A DNA stretch of 64,000 bases from Tyto alba (GCF_018691265.1 NW_024881313.1:17105518-17169517); one strand, 5' to 3'; shown: positions 1 through 13,310, counted from the stretch's first letter. Translations and numbers: made by a program. The notes: a model not told the origin generated them from the sequence alone.

Positions 1-148
1 TTATTTATGAGAACCCCAAGCTTGTTAACTGGCCTTATATTATAAATCCAGAAGACACACTAACATTTGAAAGTTCTCAACCAAAACTGAGCCTCTTTCT
101 TGGCTCAACACATAACTACAACTGTCAGTTTTGAATATGAGAACTTAC

Positions 149-226
149 CTTTGTTAGAAGCAATATAGTTTCAAAGGCCGTTCTGAACTGAGTGTTAATA
201 GACAGTTGAAAGCCAGAAATATCAAC
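149..226 (-). CDS. GTPBP10: GTPBP10 coding exon 8
   Basis: Residues 234-259, phase 0 at both ends. Acceptor TTTTTCAG, donor GTAAGT. Codes [20 protein letters not shown]. Positions 1-148 are the next intron. Confidence 0.92.
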
Positions 227-3200
227 CTGAAAAAGTTATACAAACATAAGTTTTGTGGTAGTAAATTATGTTGCAGTATCAAGGTACCCTCCATCAACTA
301 CTTTGCAGTAAAATGTCCATGCACATGCTCTCATTCCCGGGCAAATAACAGAGGGCAACTATACACCAAAGTAACACCATAGACACTGGAAGCACAAACT
401 GGTTGGTTCTGATAGAGTGTTTCTCAAAGGTCTGATTTTTAAACCTCTTTTTTAAGGGGATTTCACAGAAAAAAAAAAAAAATGCCCCATGCTTTAATTA
501 TGCTTGGAACGCTTATCTGCTCTAAATTAAGTGGCAAATTTTAATGATAACCTCTATTTAAGGACTTAATTTATCATCAGGCATTTGAACATTCCATTCT
601 GAAAACAGTATTACAGCTGTTATTTATCATAAAACATGCAAATTACAAATGATTTCCTAAACTCCAACCACACTGAAATTAAGACGCATTTTATTTACTG
701 CACTGCCTTTGATTTCAATAAGCTATAAATTTTATTTAACTTACAACTAAGAGAAGCTGTTTGGTTCTTTCTACATGTTTCAGAAATTTGTGTCCCAACC
801 CTTTGTTTGCATGTGCGCCTTCAATCAGTCCTGGGAGATCGGCTACTGAAATCTAGGAAAACAAAAGTTTCAAACAAGATTTCCAACAAGCACGAAAGGT
901 GATCTTAAACCATCAACACCTACAGTAATTTTATATAAACAAAATAATTGAGACAAAAGAACGTTAGGAATATCTGTTGTGAGAGCTTCCTTTTACAAAC
1001 TGTGTGTATTGCTTGGAATTGTGTCGGGGATCAGTTCTCTGGCAGTATGCACTGGCTGATTCAATACATTGATAACCTATCATCAGAAGCAGATTTAAAC
1101 AAAATGCTACTATTACACAGACACTGTGCTGCTCATGTTCCCCTGTCTGCTTATTTATAGCTGTCTGTAAGTAGAAAATAGAAGGTAATAATACGTCAGC
1201 AGAGATCTTGCAAAATTTACCTATTACCTGAAAATAAAACAGACTCTGACAGCAAGAAGATTAGGCTATCAAGCTTGTACAGAATTCAAACTGTCACTGG
1301 AAAGGAAAATAAAGTCTGTTCGTTGTGGCTACACAGGATCATTATTCCAAATGCAAAGCCACTTAACACTGTTCCCTTGAGCCTGAGAAGCTCCAAGAAT
1401 TTGTTTTCTGCTCTTCAACTGAAATGAGATTTTTATTAGTGTATCAGCTTCCAACGAGAGCCCAAAGACTGCCACAATGGACAGGAATCCTGTTGTTTTC
1501 TCTGCTGGTTGAGAGGGTTGTACACAGTTGTAAAGGAGAGCTGAGACGGACTGAAAAAGAGCAGAATACTAAAAACCCCAAATATCTACTCAGTGACTCA
1601 CAGAAAGCTAAGATGGACAGTGAAGCAAAGAAGTGCAAAAGTAGGGTCTTCAATTATTCTATTTAGCCAGCAACTGGATTCAATTAAACAATGCCCAAAG
1701 CTAGCACACAATAAAATTTCCAGTATGATACCTACTGCAGAAGGGGGCTTTCTGCTATGAGTGAGTTACACTGCTACTCGTGTGTCACACTAACTTTTAA
1801 CCATTATGCATTTTCTAAATATTTGAAGCCTTGCTTTGGAATTTTCCATCTATAGAGACATGAAATACAGCTGGATGAACCATGGACTTGTAACTAGAAA
1901 CAGGGAGACAATAACTGAATCAGGGAGAGAATAACTAGAGAGCTAGAACAGAAACATCCACTTCCTACTGTGATGCATTTGGGTGCTGTAGTACCATCAT
2001 CACCACCGTCTTCCCCAACTTTAGTTCTCTTTCAAATAATATTTTTTATGGAGCTCAAAGAAACTCGTATTCTCTGAAAACAGCACTTGGTTCAGATATT
2101 CTGGTAGAAAATGTAAATGCTTCTGCTAGTTTCCATGATCTGATACTAAGACCTCAAGCCCAACTCATACTCAGATCCTCTACTTTTATGTCTTTCCTTT
2201 TTCAAGTAGTAATGACACAACAACACAGGTAACTTGCATGTATTTTCTTCTTTATAATGTACTATGATAAAATATGCAAATTGCTACGTATTTCCTTAAA
2301 AACATCAATGTTCTGTAGGAAAAAAACAAAAAAAGAGACAAAATGAGCCAGTCTCCCTTAAGTGATATACGACAGTCACCTCAATTATTGCTCTTAATTG
2401 CTTACACTGTTTTGTTCTTGGCAGTTGCAATACTGAGAGCTGAAGTACTTCCTCTTACACATGCTCACTGTGATTACAATCACTAGTTCCCTTGATTTTA
2501 GAAAATAGATAATTTGTCCATATAGTTCCTATATAGCACCCTACACTGTAGTATAAAATCCATGAACTGAAGAAACAGCCAACAATAAGGGTTATTAGCT
2601 ATGACATGAAATAGACTACAGAAAAGAAAGCCAGGAGTGCAAACAGTTCTCCTGCGGGAGATAGATACACCAGTAAGAGAAAGAGATCCTGATTCATGGC
2701 AAGTAGGTAGATTTTTTAAAAGGCTATAAATAATCCTGTGATTTGCAGCACAATTTTCTAGGGTAAGTTACCCTAAACTAGCATATAAAATGAATATACA
2801 AAAAATTTCCCTTAGATCTTAGATGTGTACATCTCTACAGGGAACCTGACAAACTAGACTTACTTCCTTTAATACATAGGTCTATTTATGATTGTTAAAT
2901 GAAGATTTCAAGCATCAGCTACTGAATCCCCCTGAGATTATTGCTTCTGAAAGTGAAAAGGAGTCTTCTGTTTTTTCACATCTGAGAGGGATGCTTTTCT
3001 GGTTAACTCATCTGAAACCCTTTTATGTGTTTGCCTTTTATCTTGGAAGTGATGAGTCTGGTACTGCATGTACATCATGCACTTAAAAAACAAAATAGAA
3101 GCACATCAAAGAAGATTCAAGCTTGAGGAATCAAAATGTTTGCTGTAACCTTGCATGAACTTGGGAGTCCAAAATCTATTAGTTAGTAAGGGTCTCATTT

Positions 3201-6200
3201 AGCGCTGGTTTTCCTCCCAGTGGATACTGTAGAAAGGATTTCAGGCACCACACAATTATCTGAAAACTACATCTGAAGAAGCAGGGTGGAATTGTGTTCA
3301 CAAAAATTAAGGTGGTAGGGCAGTAGCTCCACCAGTCCTCCAGAGCTACTGCCTACCACAAAAGGAACTGGTCCCGGTTACTTCATCTCTCAGGTAGTAC
3401 ACCATCCTGGCTGTTCAGGCAATCACTATCACTTAAAAAAAAAAAAAAAACCCAAACCAAAAACAAAAACCCAAACCAAACAAACAATACAAAAAACAAA
3501 CCACAAAAGGAAGTCAGAGTAGCCAACCTAGAAAGCCAGTAGAGCAAGTTATGGTAACCGGGTTATATTCACTAAATTCCCTATCATTCACTACCGCAGA
3601 TCTGCAGCTACTGGACAAATTTGCCCATTTAAAATCTATTCTGAAAATGACTTATTCATTCCAGAGCTCTCTGTGTAGCCAACTTACAGAAAATTTGCTT
3701 CATCTAAATAAAAATAATACATTAGTCTCTGAAACAATGATTTTTTAAAAAAAATTCCTAAACTTAACCAGAGTATGCTAGGACACAGCAATCTCAATTC
3801 CACACAGGAGGTCACAACTCTAAGATTATAAAGCAGCATGAGAAACAGAAAAGAGACAAGGAGAAATGAGAAGCCATTTATTAATGTGACTTGAAATCAG
3901 CTCAATGTCATATTACTGCATTTGGCTATAAAGCTCTCATTACTTTAAAAAACAGTGCTTTCTCCACAACTTTCATTAACTCCATGTGACTGTAACACAT
4001 GTATTTTATATGTACACACATGAAAAAAATGGTAAGTTTCCTTTTTCCTTCTGAAATTATGTTAAGCAACATAACTATTAGATACAACTTTAACAAACAA
4101 CCAGAATGAACTTTCATACCCACCTGCTTGTAATCTGCATACATGATCTTTCCTAGTTCAGGCTGTACTGTTGTAACTATAACAAGGGAAAAAACAGAGG
4201 AGAGGAATAAAACAAAATTGTTTTTAACATTTTAAAAAATATTAATGTTACAAAATATTCAAATGTTGCAGGGCTTTCTCACTGCATATTTAAATAAATG
4301 TTCCGCAGCAGAAAAAAATAATGCAAATGAGATGTTAAGAATTACTGAAAAAAGAATAAAGAAAAAGCAAAATGAGAGAAAAAATTAGACCACTCGGAAA
4401 ACCAGTGGTTCACCAGTTCTCAATACTGTGTGTCGTTCTGTTCCCGTTATCCCAAAACGGGAACAGAGGAGCTAGAGAAGTCTCAGACACAGACAGAATT
4501 CTGCAGACTATGGAAAAAAGCTGTAGAGAATCAGGAGTGGTGCAAGAAGGTCATCAGGAATTATCAATACTTGTACTCTTGCTTTTTAATTAAAGCATGA
4601 TCAGATGGCTATTCCTAATTTACAGATAGAAAATTAATAAAAATGGCATTTTTCAATGGACAGATTAAAAACCAAAATCTTACTCTGTTGCAAGAAGAGG
4701 TGGTAGCTATTTCCAAAGTGTAAAGATGTTTATGCAAAGAAATTTGTTGGTGCACATTCATCAGACTGAGGATATTACACACCATGGAGAGTCTCAGATA
4801 CAATAAAATCAGCTGAGACTAAAATAAATGATAAATAGACCTTCTATCAACAGGTTGAAGCACTATGAAGGTGCACGCATGAAAAACTGAGGTGGTTAAA
4901 GGGAACTGGAGACCGAAACAGCAAGTTCTCTCTTTGAAGTATTTCTTATAATTAAAAATCTGTTTAATGTATTTAGCAGGCAACACGGTTATCCCCTGTT
5001 CTTTATTATAAACCTGTAAACCAAGTCAGAGAAAAGACTTCTTGCTCTCATGAAGTATTACTGCTTTAAAAATAAAGAGTATGAACTTACACGCATAATT
5101 CGCAATCTCGGGTTTGGCATGAGAAATCTTGCTTAACAAGGATGATTTGCCTGCATTTGGAAACCTAGACGGAAAGTCAGGATTCATACAGGGATTAAAC
5201 ACATATGTGATGTCTGTGTATTTTCTTACCAAATACACTGTATTACCTTAGTCAAACTCAATGCTATCAACTAATTTCTGCAGACTCATTTACTCAGACT
5301 TTTAAAAAAAACAAAACAAAACAAAAAACAACAAAACCCAGATTATGATTTTTTTTTTAAATCCAATCAGAATAATTTTTCTAAATCCAACAGTGCTTCC
5401 CAAAGATGCAGGCAGAAGAGGTATGTAAATACACCTGTAATAGATGTAAGGGAAATCTTTCAACGTCGCTCAGACAGAAATACAGCATAAGCATACAGGT
5501 GTACTTGAATTCAGTATTCAGATGCTATAGTTAATTTTGTAAATTGCATTTACATTCTAAACACCTGTCATGCAAATACATCTTATCAGTGGAATTCTAC
5601 AGTCTTTTGGTATACAAATCATGGTTTATGAAACATTTTATAATTGAAGTACTAATGATATTTATGCTACCGTTTAGATAATGTAGCAAAGCACATATAA
5701 ACTCTGTATGTACATATATATGAAGGGAAGAGTGAAAGAGAGACTTCGTGTATGAGACACACATTCACAGTTTGTGTGTTTTTAAGGCAACAAAGTTGTA
5801 TGAGGGATCCTGCAATTAGGACTGACCTGCTTTGTTATCAAATAAACCAAAAATACCAGTGAAGCCCTAGGAGCTCATCTGTGCAGACCTGACTCTTGTA
5901 ACCTTTTCCCTTTACAAGAGATAGACATACCTGCATACTACAACAAAAATGTTCCTTATGGGATATGGTAGCTTTTACAAAAAATTCTTCACAGAATACA
6001 TTTACCCACTGAAAGGGAAACCTTAACTGAAACTGAAAATTATAACACACGCTTATTTTAAAGATTAATCTGAGCTGTAAGAAACAGTAGCCTTGATCCA
6101 TGTCAAACTTGAAGCTAATGAGGACATCAGACGATGGACTATAGTTCTTACTCATAGCACCTGCTCCATATGGGAGACCACACAAAACTTGTGTTCCAGT

Positions 6201-9200
6201 CAAATTCACAGTTTTTCAGTTATGTATGTATATAAAACAGTTATTCAGCACAACGTTTCAGTGCAACAGTGATCAAAGAAAACTGTGCCTACGGGCAACA
6301 GAATATTGGTCACAAGATACAAAGGCATGTGTCACACAAAACCATCTACTCTCTACTTGAATACATGCAGAATCATGACCTGTTAACAGGGACAACTAAT
6401 AAGAACATGAGCTAATGAAAAACAAGACTAGCATTACATTGAGGGGCTTTCTTAATACACATATATGAGGCTTTCTTAAAATATGACTCTTGTTATAACA
6501 GGAAAACTACTGAGGGTAGTTTTAATGCTCTCTGATGTTGCAAGGTGCTTTAAAGACATCCTGGAAGGTTACTCTGGCCATCTCCTCAAGTGAGTATTTT
6601 GTTTCCACTGAGGTACAATATGCTCTTTGAAGTTTAAATTGCAACCTGCACTACACATCACAACCTGTGCCCAAACCTGATGGGCCCTTCTCAAGTCTAT
6701 ATGTTTTTTACCTGATCTAACAGCAAACCACTTGCAAATCTACTGAAGTAAGAATAACAAACAGAAAGAGATCAAAGTACAACCACAAACTATCAGAGGC
6801 TGATTCATACTCTCAACAAGAAAATAATATACTCCTGTAATTAATTGATATTCTTTTTATCCATTTTAAAGAGAAATCGTCAGCTAAAATACAAGCCAAA
6901 ACACAAGATTAAAGAAACACTGGTGTCACAAAACTTTTGTATTTTCACGCACTCTAAAACAAGAGAAAAAAATCTCTGTTGTGTAATTACTGAAGACCAC
7001 TTGAAAATTATATAACTTTAAATAAATCTGGTATTAACAGAACTATTCCTAATAAGCAAAAAAATAAAAATGTAGGTAGAAAACCATTCTGTCTTCAAGT
7101 TTCCATTCTTTAATGGTATATACCAATTAGACTATTTTCACCTCATACCTGTTGTCATTTTACATTTCCTATGCTTTTTTTTATTAATAAGGAACATAGG
7201 TGGGGAGGGGGGATAGTAGATGCTGAGTAGACCAATACTTTTACAATTGTAGTTTGTTGAAAGCTTCCTCCAAGTAAAATATATATTTCTGTGCACTGTT
7301 ATAAAGCAGCAACATTGAAAAGTACCAGAGCAAACAAAATGCAAGCCCTACTGTTCCAGTGTGTAATCCCTTCCTTTCAGTGTTCCAAGCTGTTTATTTG
7401 GGAGAGTAGGCTACATAGCCTTTGAAACTCTCTTTAAAACTACTACTGAAAGGATCTGTTTGTACCAGTACCATAAAGTTGAAGATGCAATACAGGTAGT
7501 GGTCTTGGCTCTGTTTTGCACCTCCTACTTACTTCATAAACATTAGCTAATAGTATTTTTATAAACACTGCAATTGCTAAATTATTTTATCAATAACTAC
7601 ATATTACCTTGATTCATGAAGCCCTTCAGCCACAAAAGCATAACCAATACTTTCCAAATTTTAAAATTAATTTCAATAGGTTTAAACTCTGTGTGATTTG
7701 CAAACCACAAGTAATTTAAGTGGTAATGCAAACATACAGTAACGGTCACCTTCCAAAATCTCGAATTTCTTTGAAGTCCTATTTGAAAGTTACTACTTTG
7801 TTTTCTAATGTCAGTTCTCAAACTACAATACTTACCCAACTAAGCCAACATCTGCTATAAGTTTCAAATCAAGACGAACAATGCGCTTCTGACCTTTGAA
7901 AGGCACGAAGTTTGTGGCCAAAGAGCCTCCAAGACCTCCGCGAGCTGCTAAGAATCTCTCTCCTGGTGCATTAAGCTCTCCTGAAAATAAATTCACTAGT
8001 GAAAAAGCACAATCCCCTGCAGTACTTCAGTTATGATTTTCCACTTAAATCTATCTTCAACAAAGAAAAAATTTTCTGTATGCTTTATTGCAAGAGCTGT
8101 GCACTCATGGTCATGGTATTTTTCCTTCTTTGGAAACACTTGAGAGCCATCACACCACAGTACTGCTCTCTGTCATATAGTTAGTCACTTCAAGAAAAGT
8201 GCTAAGTGCAGGCAACCAAAGTATGGCCAAGATGGCAGTAGTTCTGAAGCCTTCCATACTTCAAGAATGCAAGGAAAAATCTGCATTGATAGAGATGTGG
8301 CTACAGCAAACTCTTCAGATCTTCCATATTTTTTCATTAAGATGCAGGCTATAATATCACCCTTAGGGTTAGAATGTTAGAATAATTAAAATAAATAAAA
8401 ATGTAACATCAGAGTATGTAATTGAAGGATATCTTTAGACACTGACAAGCCTACATCATAAACAGTTCTTGCCATACATCCAATTTTGTTAAACATCCAG
8501 ATCAGAGTAATTTATGAATTTAGTTCGAACTCTTAACAGTATGAGGAAAAAAGCTCTTGAGAAACTGGAAAGGAACCACAGAAAGATATTCCAAGAGCAC
8601 TGTATTAAAAGAGACCTTCCTGGTTACTACAAAGTACCATCTTTCAAAAAGAGTAAAAAATGGATAAGTATTTTAGATAACCTGTAACGCTGACACTCAG
8701 CAAGGATCTTTTTTATGCAATGTCATAATTCAGTAAAGTTAGAGGGACACTTACCTGAGTTTATGGACACAATTTATATAAGGTTAGTAATGATTCCGTA
8801 GAGGATTGGTATGGCTTACAGTTTTTAACACTTGTGTGCAAGTGCAATTTTCTTCCCGCTACATACAGTGATATGAACTGACTATTGCTAATTTCTGGAA
8901 GGGGTCCTTGCTTTTCTAACAACTTCTACAGTATATTTTTTGTCAACTCTTTGTCCAAACAATGGAACAGACATACATATTTTGGTAGATATGTGACCTT
9001 AGAGCACTCTAGTGTTAGAAGTCTGCTAGATGCCATCAAGAAATATGACAGTATCTGCAATATACATTAAAACAAAGCAAAAGTTCTTACCAATCTGCTT
9101 GCCATTATCACAAAGAACTGAAATTCCCAGAGGCACATGAACTTCACAGTCTTTTCCTTTTTCACCTTTTAGTGCTTTAACACTGGGAAAAATTAAACCA

Positions 9201-10034
9201 GGCTTAGCAACTTAGACATTCTGCTTTCTGGAAAAGATGTATATAACAATTTTCATCAGACTCTTACCTGCTGTTGGCTCCTGTTCCAGCTACAAATCGT
9301 TTCCGGGGATATCTGTCCTTTATGCTCTTTAAAGTAATTCTTTCTTGGGCAACAAACCAGACATCTCCACCTCTCCCTCCTTCCCCACCTAGACGAGGAT
9401 AACCCATTCCACCAGCTCCTCCTCTCACATAAAGCCGTACATCATCTATAAAGTTGCCATACTAACAAAACAACAAGTTTCATATCAGTATTACACTGTT
9501 GATCATTCATTCGGTAGTCATCAGAAACTACGTGGCTAAGACTGTCTGGTGAGAACTTTTATCTGATGGCAACAACGAACCCACAGAACACAGACACACG
9601 ACTCTCTCAGGTATTTTTTACTAAGGGAAATGTTGGCATTATTTTCCCGGCAGCGGTACCTCACGGCCGGCCCGCCCGGCCCGCAGAGCCCCAGGCAGAG
9701 GGACTGGACGCGGCCCTACCAGTGCGCCGGGCCCCGGCGCCCACGGAGACACGAGTGGCACCGCCGCGGCGCCTGCCCCCGCCCCAGCACGTACGGGCCT
9801 GCTGCGAAGAGCCCGCTGCGCTCGGACTGTGCCTGGGGAGCGCGGGGCCCCTCGCGGGCCGGGGTCAGCCCGAGGAAGGCAGCGACCCGCCAGCCCGCCC
9901 GCCGAGAGGCCGCGGGGCCGAGAGCGGAGCCGCGGCTCCCCGCTAGCCCTCCCCGCCGCCCGAGTCCCATCCCCACCCCTCCCCGGGCCGGCCGTACTGA
10001 CCTTCCGCAGCACCGCCCCTCCGCACCGCACCAT
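149..10034 (-). CDS. GTPBP10: GTPBP10, Obg-family mitochondrial GTPase (5' eight coding exons, 3' end outside window)
   Basis: Eight exons (10002-10034, 9268-9461, 9091-9182, 7836-7980, 5091-5164, 4124-4176, 745-852, 149-226) join in frame to 777 nt, 259 codons; the human protein is about 387 residues. The start is [11 protein letters not shown] in a strong Kozak context (G at -3 and +4). Residues 12-150 form the glycine-rich Obg fold ([20 protein letters not shown]). The GTPase domain follows: P-loop GFPNAGKS at 155-162 across the exon 4/5 junction, the switch I FTT motif at about 180, and G3 DLPG at 202-205. G4 (NKxD) and G5 lie beyond the window. Known role of the family: GTP-dependent maturation of the large mitochondrial ribosomal subunit. 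The N-terminus is basic, so import is plausible. The promoter is a CpG island with an NRF1 site. No frame break is seen. The only close alternative, GTPBP5/MTG2, fits the motifs less well. Confidence 0.95.
745..852 (-). CDS. GTPBP10: GTPBP10 coding exon 7 (switch II)
   Basis: Residues 198-233, phase 0 at both ends. Acceptor TTTCCTAG, donor GTAAGT. Codes [20 protein letters not shown], including the G3 DxxG motif typical of Obg proteins. Confidence 0.95.
853..4123 (-). other. GTPBP10 intron 6, nothing recognised
   Basis: A 3.3-kb AT-rich intron. It contains an A-rich simple tract at about 3434-3504 and a short imperfect tandem duplication near 1903-1935. The open frames here are short, lack family motifs and are taken as chance. 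The next introns, 4177-5090 and 5165-7835, likewise show only A-rich tracts, for example 5308-5337. Confidence 0.6.
4124..4176 (-). CDS. GTPBP10: GTPBP10 coding exon 6 (switch I)
   Basis: Residues 180-197. Acceptor GTTATAG, donor GTGGGT. Codes [18 protein letters not shown]; the TT pair is the expected G2 position. Confidence 0.92.
5091..5164 (-). CDS. GTPBP10: GTPBP10 coding exon 5 (P-loop)
   Basis: Residues 155-180. Acceptor CCGTCTAG, donor GTAAGT. Codes [20 protein letters not shown], containing the GxxxxGKS nucleotide-binding loop. Confidence 0.95.
7836..7980 (-). CDS. GTPBP10: GTPBP10 coding exon 4
   Basis: Residues 107-155. Acceptor TTTTCAG, donor GTAAGT. Ends the Obg domain ([20 protein letters not shown]) and enters the GTPase domain with [14 protein letters not shown]; the first P-loop glycine is split over the junction. 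Confidence 0.94.
9091..9182 (-). CDS. GTPBP10: GTPBP10 coding exon 3
   Basis: Residues 76-107. Acceptor TTTTTCCCAG, donor GTAAGA. Codes [20 protein letters not shown], the middle of the Obg domain. Confidence 0.93.
9268..9461 (-). CDS. GTPBP10: GTPBP10 coding exon 2
   Basis: Residues 12-76. Acceptor TTTTGTTAG, donor GTAAGA. Carries the glycine-rich start of the Obg domain ([20 protein letters not shown]) and [16 protein letters not shown]. Confidence 0.95.
10002..10034 (-). CDS. GTPBP10: GTPBP10 coding exon 1
   Basis: Codes [11 protein letters not shown] (residues 1-11) and ends in phase 0 at donor GTCAGT. The open frame around it continues on both sides only because the DNA is GC-rich; the jump to exon 2 restores the Obg-domain sequence. 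Confidence 0.88.
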
Positions 10035-10238
10035 GGCGGGAGCCGCCGCCGCCGCCCGGGGCCAGGCCTGCGGCGGCAGCGGGAGGGCTGCGGCGGGAGC
10101 AGCAGCAGCCCCTGAGGCGCGGCGCGGGGTAGGCGGGCGGGCCCGGGCCCCGGGGGAGCGCCGAGGGAAGCGAGCAGCCGCCGCCGCTCCCACCTTGCCG
10201 CCGGGCCGGCCGGGCCAGGCGCGCCGCGGCGGGGCTGT

Positions 10239-10248
10239 GCGCAGGCGC
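10239..10248 (-). promoter_or_regulatory. NRF1-type site in the GTPBP10 promoter
   Basis: Read on the minus strand the site is GCGCCTGCGC, an exact match to the NRF1 core GCGCMTGCGC. It lies about 205 bp upstream of the GTPBP10 ATG. NRF1 commonly controls nuclear genes for mitochondrial proteins, which suits this gene; binding is inferred. Confidence 0.55.
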
Positions 10249-10575
10249 GGTCCTTCCCGCCCTCGGCCGCGAGGGGTTGTGGCGCTGCTGGGGCGCGGCG
10301 GGGCACCGGCTTGGTGTGCCGCGGCGTGTCGGCTCCTCGCTCCAGCCCTCCCGAGCATCTCAAGCCGAGGGGCGCTGCGGGCCCCGGGTGCGGGAGGGGA
10401 CGCGTGAGGGGAGAACGAGGCCTCGGCTGCGGGAGCTGCGAAGTTTTTGAGGCAAGATCCGCAGTCTCCGGCAGCGTGTTCTGCCTGGAAGCTCCGTGCC
10501 GCTGAGATACAGCATCCGCTGCTGGCTTTGCCGACGCAGCCGGACCCTTGAGAGCCCGTTGGTCATACTGTTCAT

Positions 10576-12829
10576 GGGCTCTCCCTCAAGAAATTGGGAC
10601 TTGCCTCTTCAGTGACGCTGATTTTCAGGATAAGGATGACCGTGTTGAAAGGACATAGCTTTAATAGGACTATAGTGCTTTGTAATTCTTAAATAGTTAG
10701 AAATGAGAAATCATTTTGTAAATACGACACTAGTAAGGTCAGAAGAGGAAAATTGGTGAAAAATAAATGCTCCCATGCTAGTTCTTTAACAAATCTTTAT
10801 TTCGTAGAGATTTTTCAGACAGCATGAGCATCTTTTCAGTGGTTTGTTTGTTTGTTTGTTTGTTTTTTAAAAGCACAAATCTGAATGAAAAAGTGTTCTG
10901 TGCCTTCTTACAGCCTTTCCACTAGGTCATACATTCTCAATTGCAGTTGTTAGCTACCTGAGGAGAATCGTTACCATTTACAGTAATTTAATACTAAAAA
11001 TAAGTTCGGCTATGAATTTTGTCTGGTACATAATAAAAAAAAAAAAATTTAGAAAACAGTGGTGTACCATATACATGCTAAATGGCCCAACAGAACATTT
11101 AAGCAATATTCAGGATGTTTCACAACAAATGAGTGTTGTCTGGTGACACTTTAAGATTGAAAACTTGGTTTTGGTAGTTTTTAGTTTTATTTCTTAGTTG
11201 CGTCATGGCCTAGGACACCAGATTTGGAAACTGCATTTAAAAAAACATATGCAAAATATTAGTTGCATAGTTAAGATTCTTTTGTATATTATTGTTTGGT
11301 CTATGTTTGCTGTAATTTTGCCTTTTTTTTGGTACACTATAAAAGTTAGGCCAATACCTGCATTTAAAATCCTACCTGTATATTATTCTATGTAGTTATT
11401 AGTTAATGAGGACAAAGGAACCTTCAATTTGCTAAAATTTTACATGTAAACTAGAAAAAAAAATATTTTCAAAAGAAATCTGGGAAGAATGAATAAAAAA
11501 TCCAAATTCCTAATCCTTTGCTTTTCAGCTGACTCACACTTGCTGTCTCTGACTTAAAAAAGCAAACTTTATTTTGCAACTAGGTTATTCAGAAGAAGGT
11601 ACAGAAGTGTGGCTGTCATTCAGAATGATTCTTCCTGATGGCTTTTGGTGATCTGCATGAATGAATAAAATAATAACATACTCCAATTTTACAAGATACT
11701 ACCATACAAAATGAGGGGTTTTTTTGGTCTTAAAGGGTTATATTCTATGGGAGTTTTTAGTAGTATTTTTAGAAGGCTTTAGTCCCCTTTATGTATCTTT
11801 TCTTTCAACCTACATGTACTGAAAAAATACATTCAAAACCTTTTCAGACTGTTTACTGTTATTCACCTGCTTTCTTCTGCTGTTCCATGTTAGTTTTACT
11901 AATCAACTACATACTCTATTTAAGCTAGAAAGACTTCTAATTTCTACCAACTGGACATGCTTGTATCATACTTTTACAGAATTTTTATAGCAGAAGATTT
12001 TTCAGTGATATAAACGGGAAAGCAGGAATAAATGTGACTGTCATCTAGTGAGCCTAAGTTACATGCCCCAATTTCAAGGTATGTCTTTCCTCAGGGCCCA
12101 AGTAATTTCGCCACATGGACAAAAGCAAGATGGATCATGTGAACAGCAGAACAGAAATTATTACAACAGCCAAGAAATGCAAAACTCCGTGTCATGCTTT
12201 CAGATCATGGGGACTACATCTACAGTTCTGAAACAGGTGATACATGAAATCTAGCAGCAAGTGTTTTGAACGGGTCGGTTAAGAATGTTATAAGCTGGCT
12301 GGAAAACAGCAAATGGGGGTCTGGCCTTGTACCTGAGGCATTTATCAGAGGGGTCCTTGCAGCGAGGCTTGTTGGCTGAGACTCCCTCTGTATTTCGTGG
12401 TGAGGTGTCTCCAGAGGATAAGCCACATTGTGAATCACTCCCCATGGATCCCAGGCTCTGTGAAGTTAGGTGGGCTGAACCTGGGCTGTAATTGCTTATC
12501 TTTGAAAAGTGACTTGTCCAACCACAAGCCCCAAATCCTGGTCTCAATCTGATGCAAAGCTTTGGAAAAATTCAAATTTTCCATATTAATACCAGCCAAC
12601 TTGCAAATCCCCCTAACAGGTAGCCACAAATAAGGTTGAAAAGGAAGATGCCAGGATTAACGGGCTGGCTTTAGGATGGTTTTATTTGATATTTTTTGTA
12701 ATAACCCTGATAAAATCAGTAAGAGCATACTGATGAAATCTGGTAATGATATATACTCAGGAATCATCATAAGTACAGAGAGTATCTCGGGAGATGTATT
12801 TTCATTTAAAGTAGGGAGGTATCCATGTA
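10576..12829. other. Intergenic, largely featureless
   Basis: AT-rich sequence upstream of GTPBP10. It contains a (GTTT)n run at about 10842-10868. At 12250-12640 there is a more GC-balanced block with overlapping minus-strand open frames that resemble no family known to me. No exon with splice signals and conserved-looking sequence was found. Confidence 0.5.
10842..10868. repeat. (GTTT)n simple repeat
   Basis: About five tandem GTTT units followed by a T run. Confidence 0.85.
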
Positions 12830-13310
12830 ATTGTTTAAGGCCCTGGTGAAATCTCATTTGGGGTACTGTGAAAATTTCTAATTAGTTCTATAGCTGAGCT
12901 AAGGTTAAACTGAAAGAGGGATTAGAGGGAGGTTGGGCACATCACTAGAGTACTTGAGAGCTTTTCATGCAGATTTTAGGATGTTTACTTCAATAAAACA
13001 AAAACAGGAGTTATGAGTGCTGTCTATAAATAGGAAAGTAAACATGAAGGATGAAAACCATTTAATTTGCAGGGCAACGTTGACAGAAGAACAAACAGAT
13101 ATGTACTATTCATTAATAAATATGCCAGGAAATTAGAAGAATGTTTCTAGTCGTTACAGCAATCAAATTCTGAAACAGCTTTTCCATGGAATCAGTGGGA
13201 GCAAAAATATACCTGTTTTTAGTATGGCACTTGATAAATTTATGAGGCAGCTGTACAACAGAGCTTTCCGTAGTGGCAGGGAAGTAGGCCCTATCATTCA
13301 CGGCCTTTCT
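12830..13310 (+). mobile_element. Old, diverged CR1 LINE fragment (3' part)
   Basis: Phrases typical of the region downstream of the CR1 reverse transcriptase appear in the right order. They are GGCCCTGGTGAAATCTCATT then GGGGTACTGTG near 12840, a CTCTATAAATA-like segment near 13025, AAATTAGAAGAATGTTTCTA near 13130, and GGCACTTGATAAATTTATG near 13226. It has many mismatches and no open frame, so it is an ancient copy. Confidence 0.7.

Larger units (their letters stand above)
9640..10540. promoter_or_regulatory. CpG-island promoter of GTPBP10
   Basis: A block very rich in G, C and CpG sits abruptly between AT-rich flanks and includes GTPBP10 exon 1 at 10002-10034. No TATA box is seen, so broad initiation is likely. 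Long open frames on both strands here are by-products of stop-codon-poor GC-rich DNA. No divergent coding exon could be recognised on the plus strand. Confidence 0.85.

Noticed and set aside
5838..6209. 123-codon minus-strand frame
   Set aside because: Lies within GTPBP10 intron 4, has no motif and is not needed for frame continuity.
9566..10575. Several overlapping open frames of 64-239 codons on both strands
   Set aside because: They come from stop-poor GC-rich CpG-island DNA. Only the 11 codons of GTPBP10 exon 1 are real; the minus-strand frame of 239 codons merely runs through that exon.
12251..12629. Overlapping minus-strand frames in a more GC-balanced block
   Set aside because: No family resemblance, no splice context, and adjacent to an old CR1; more likely unrecognised repeat than gene.
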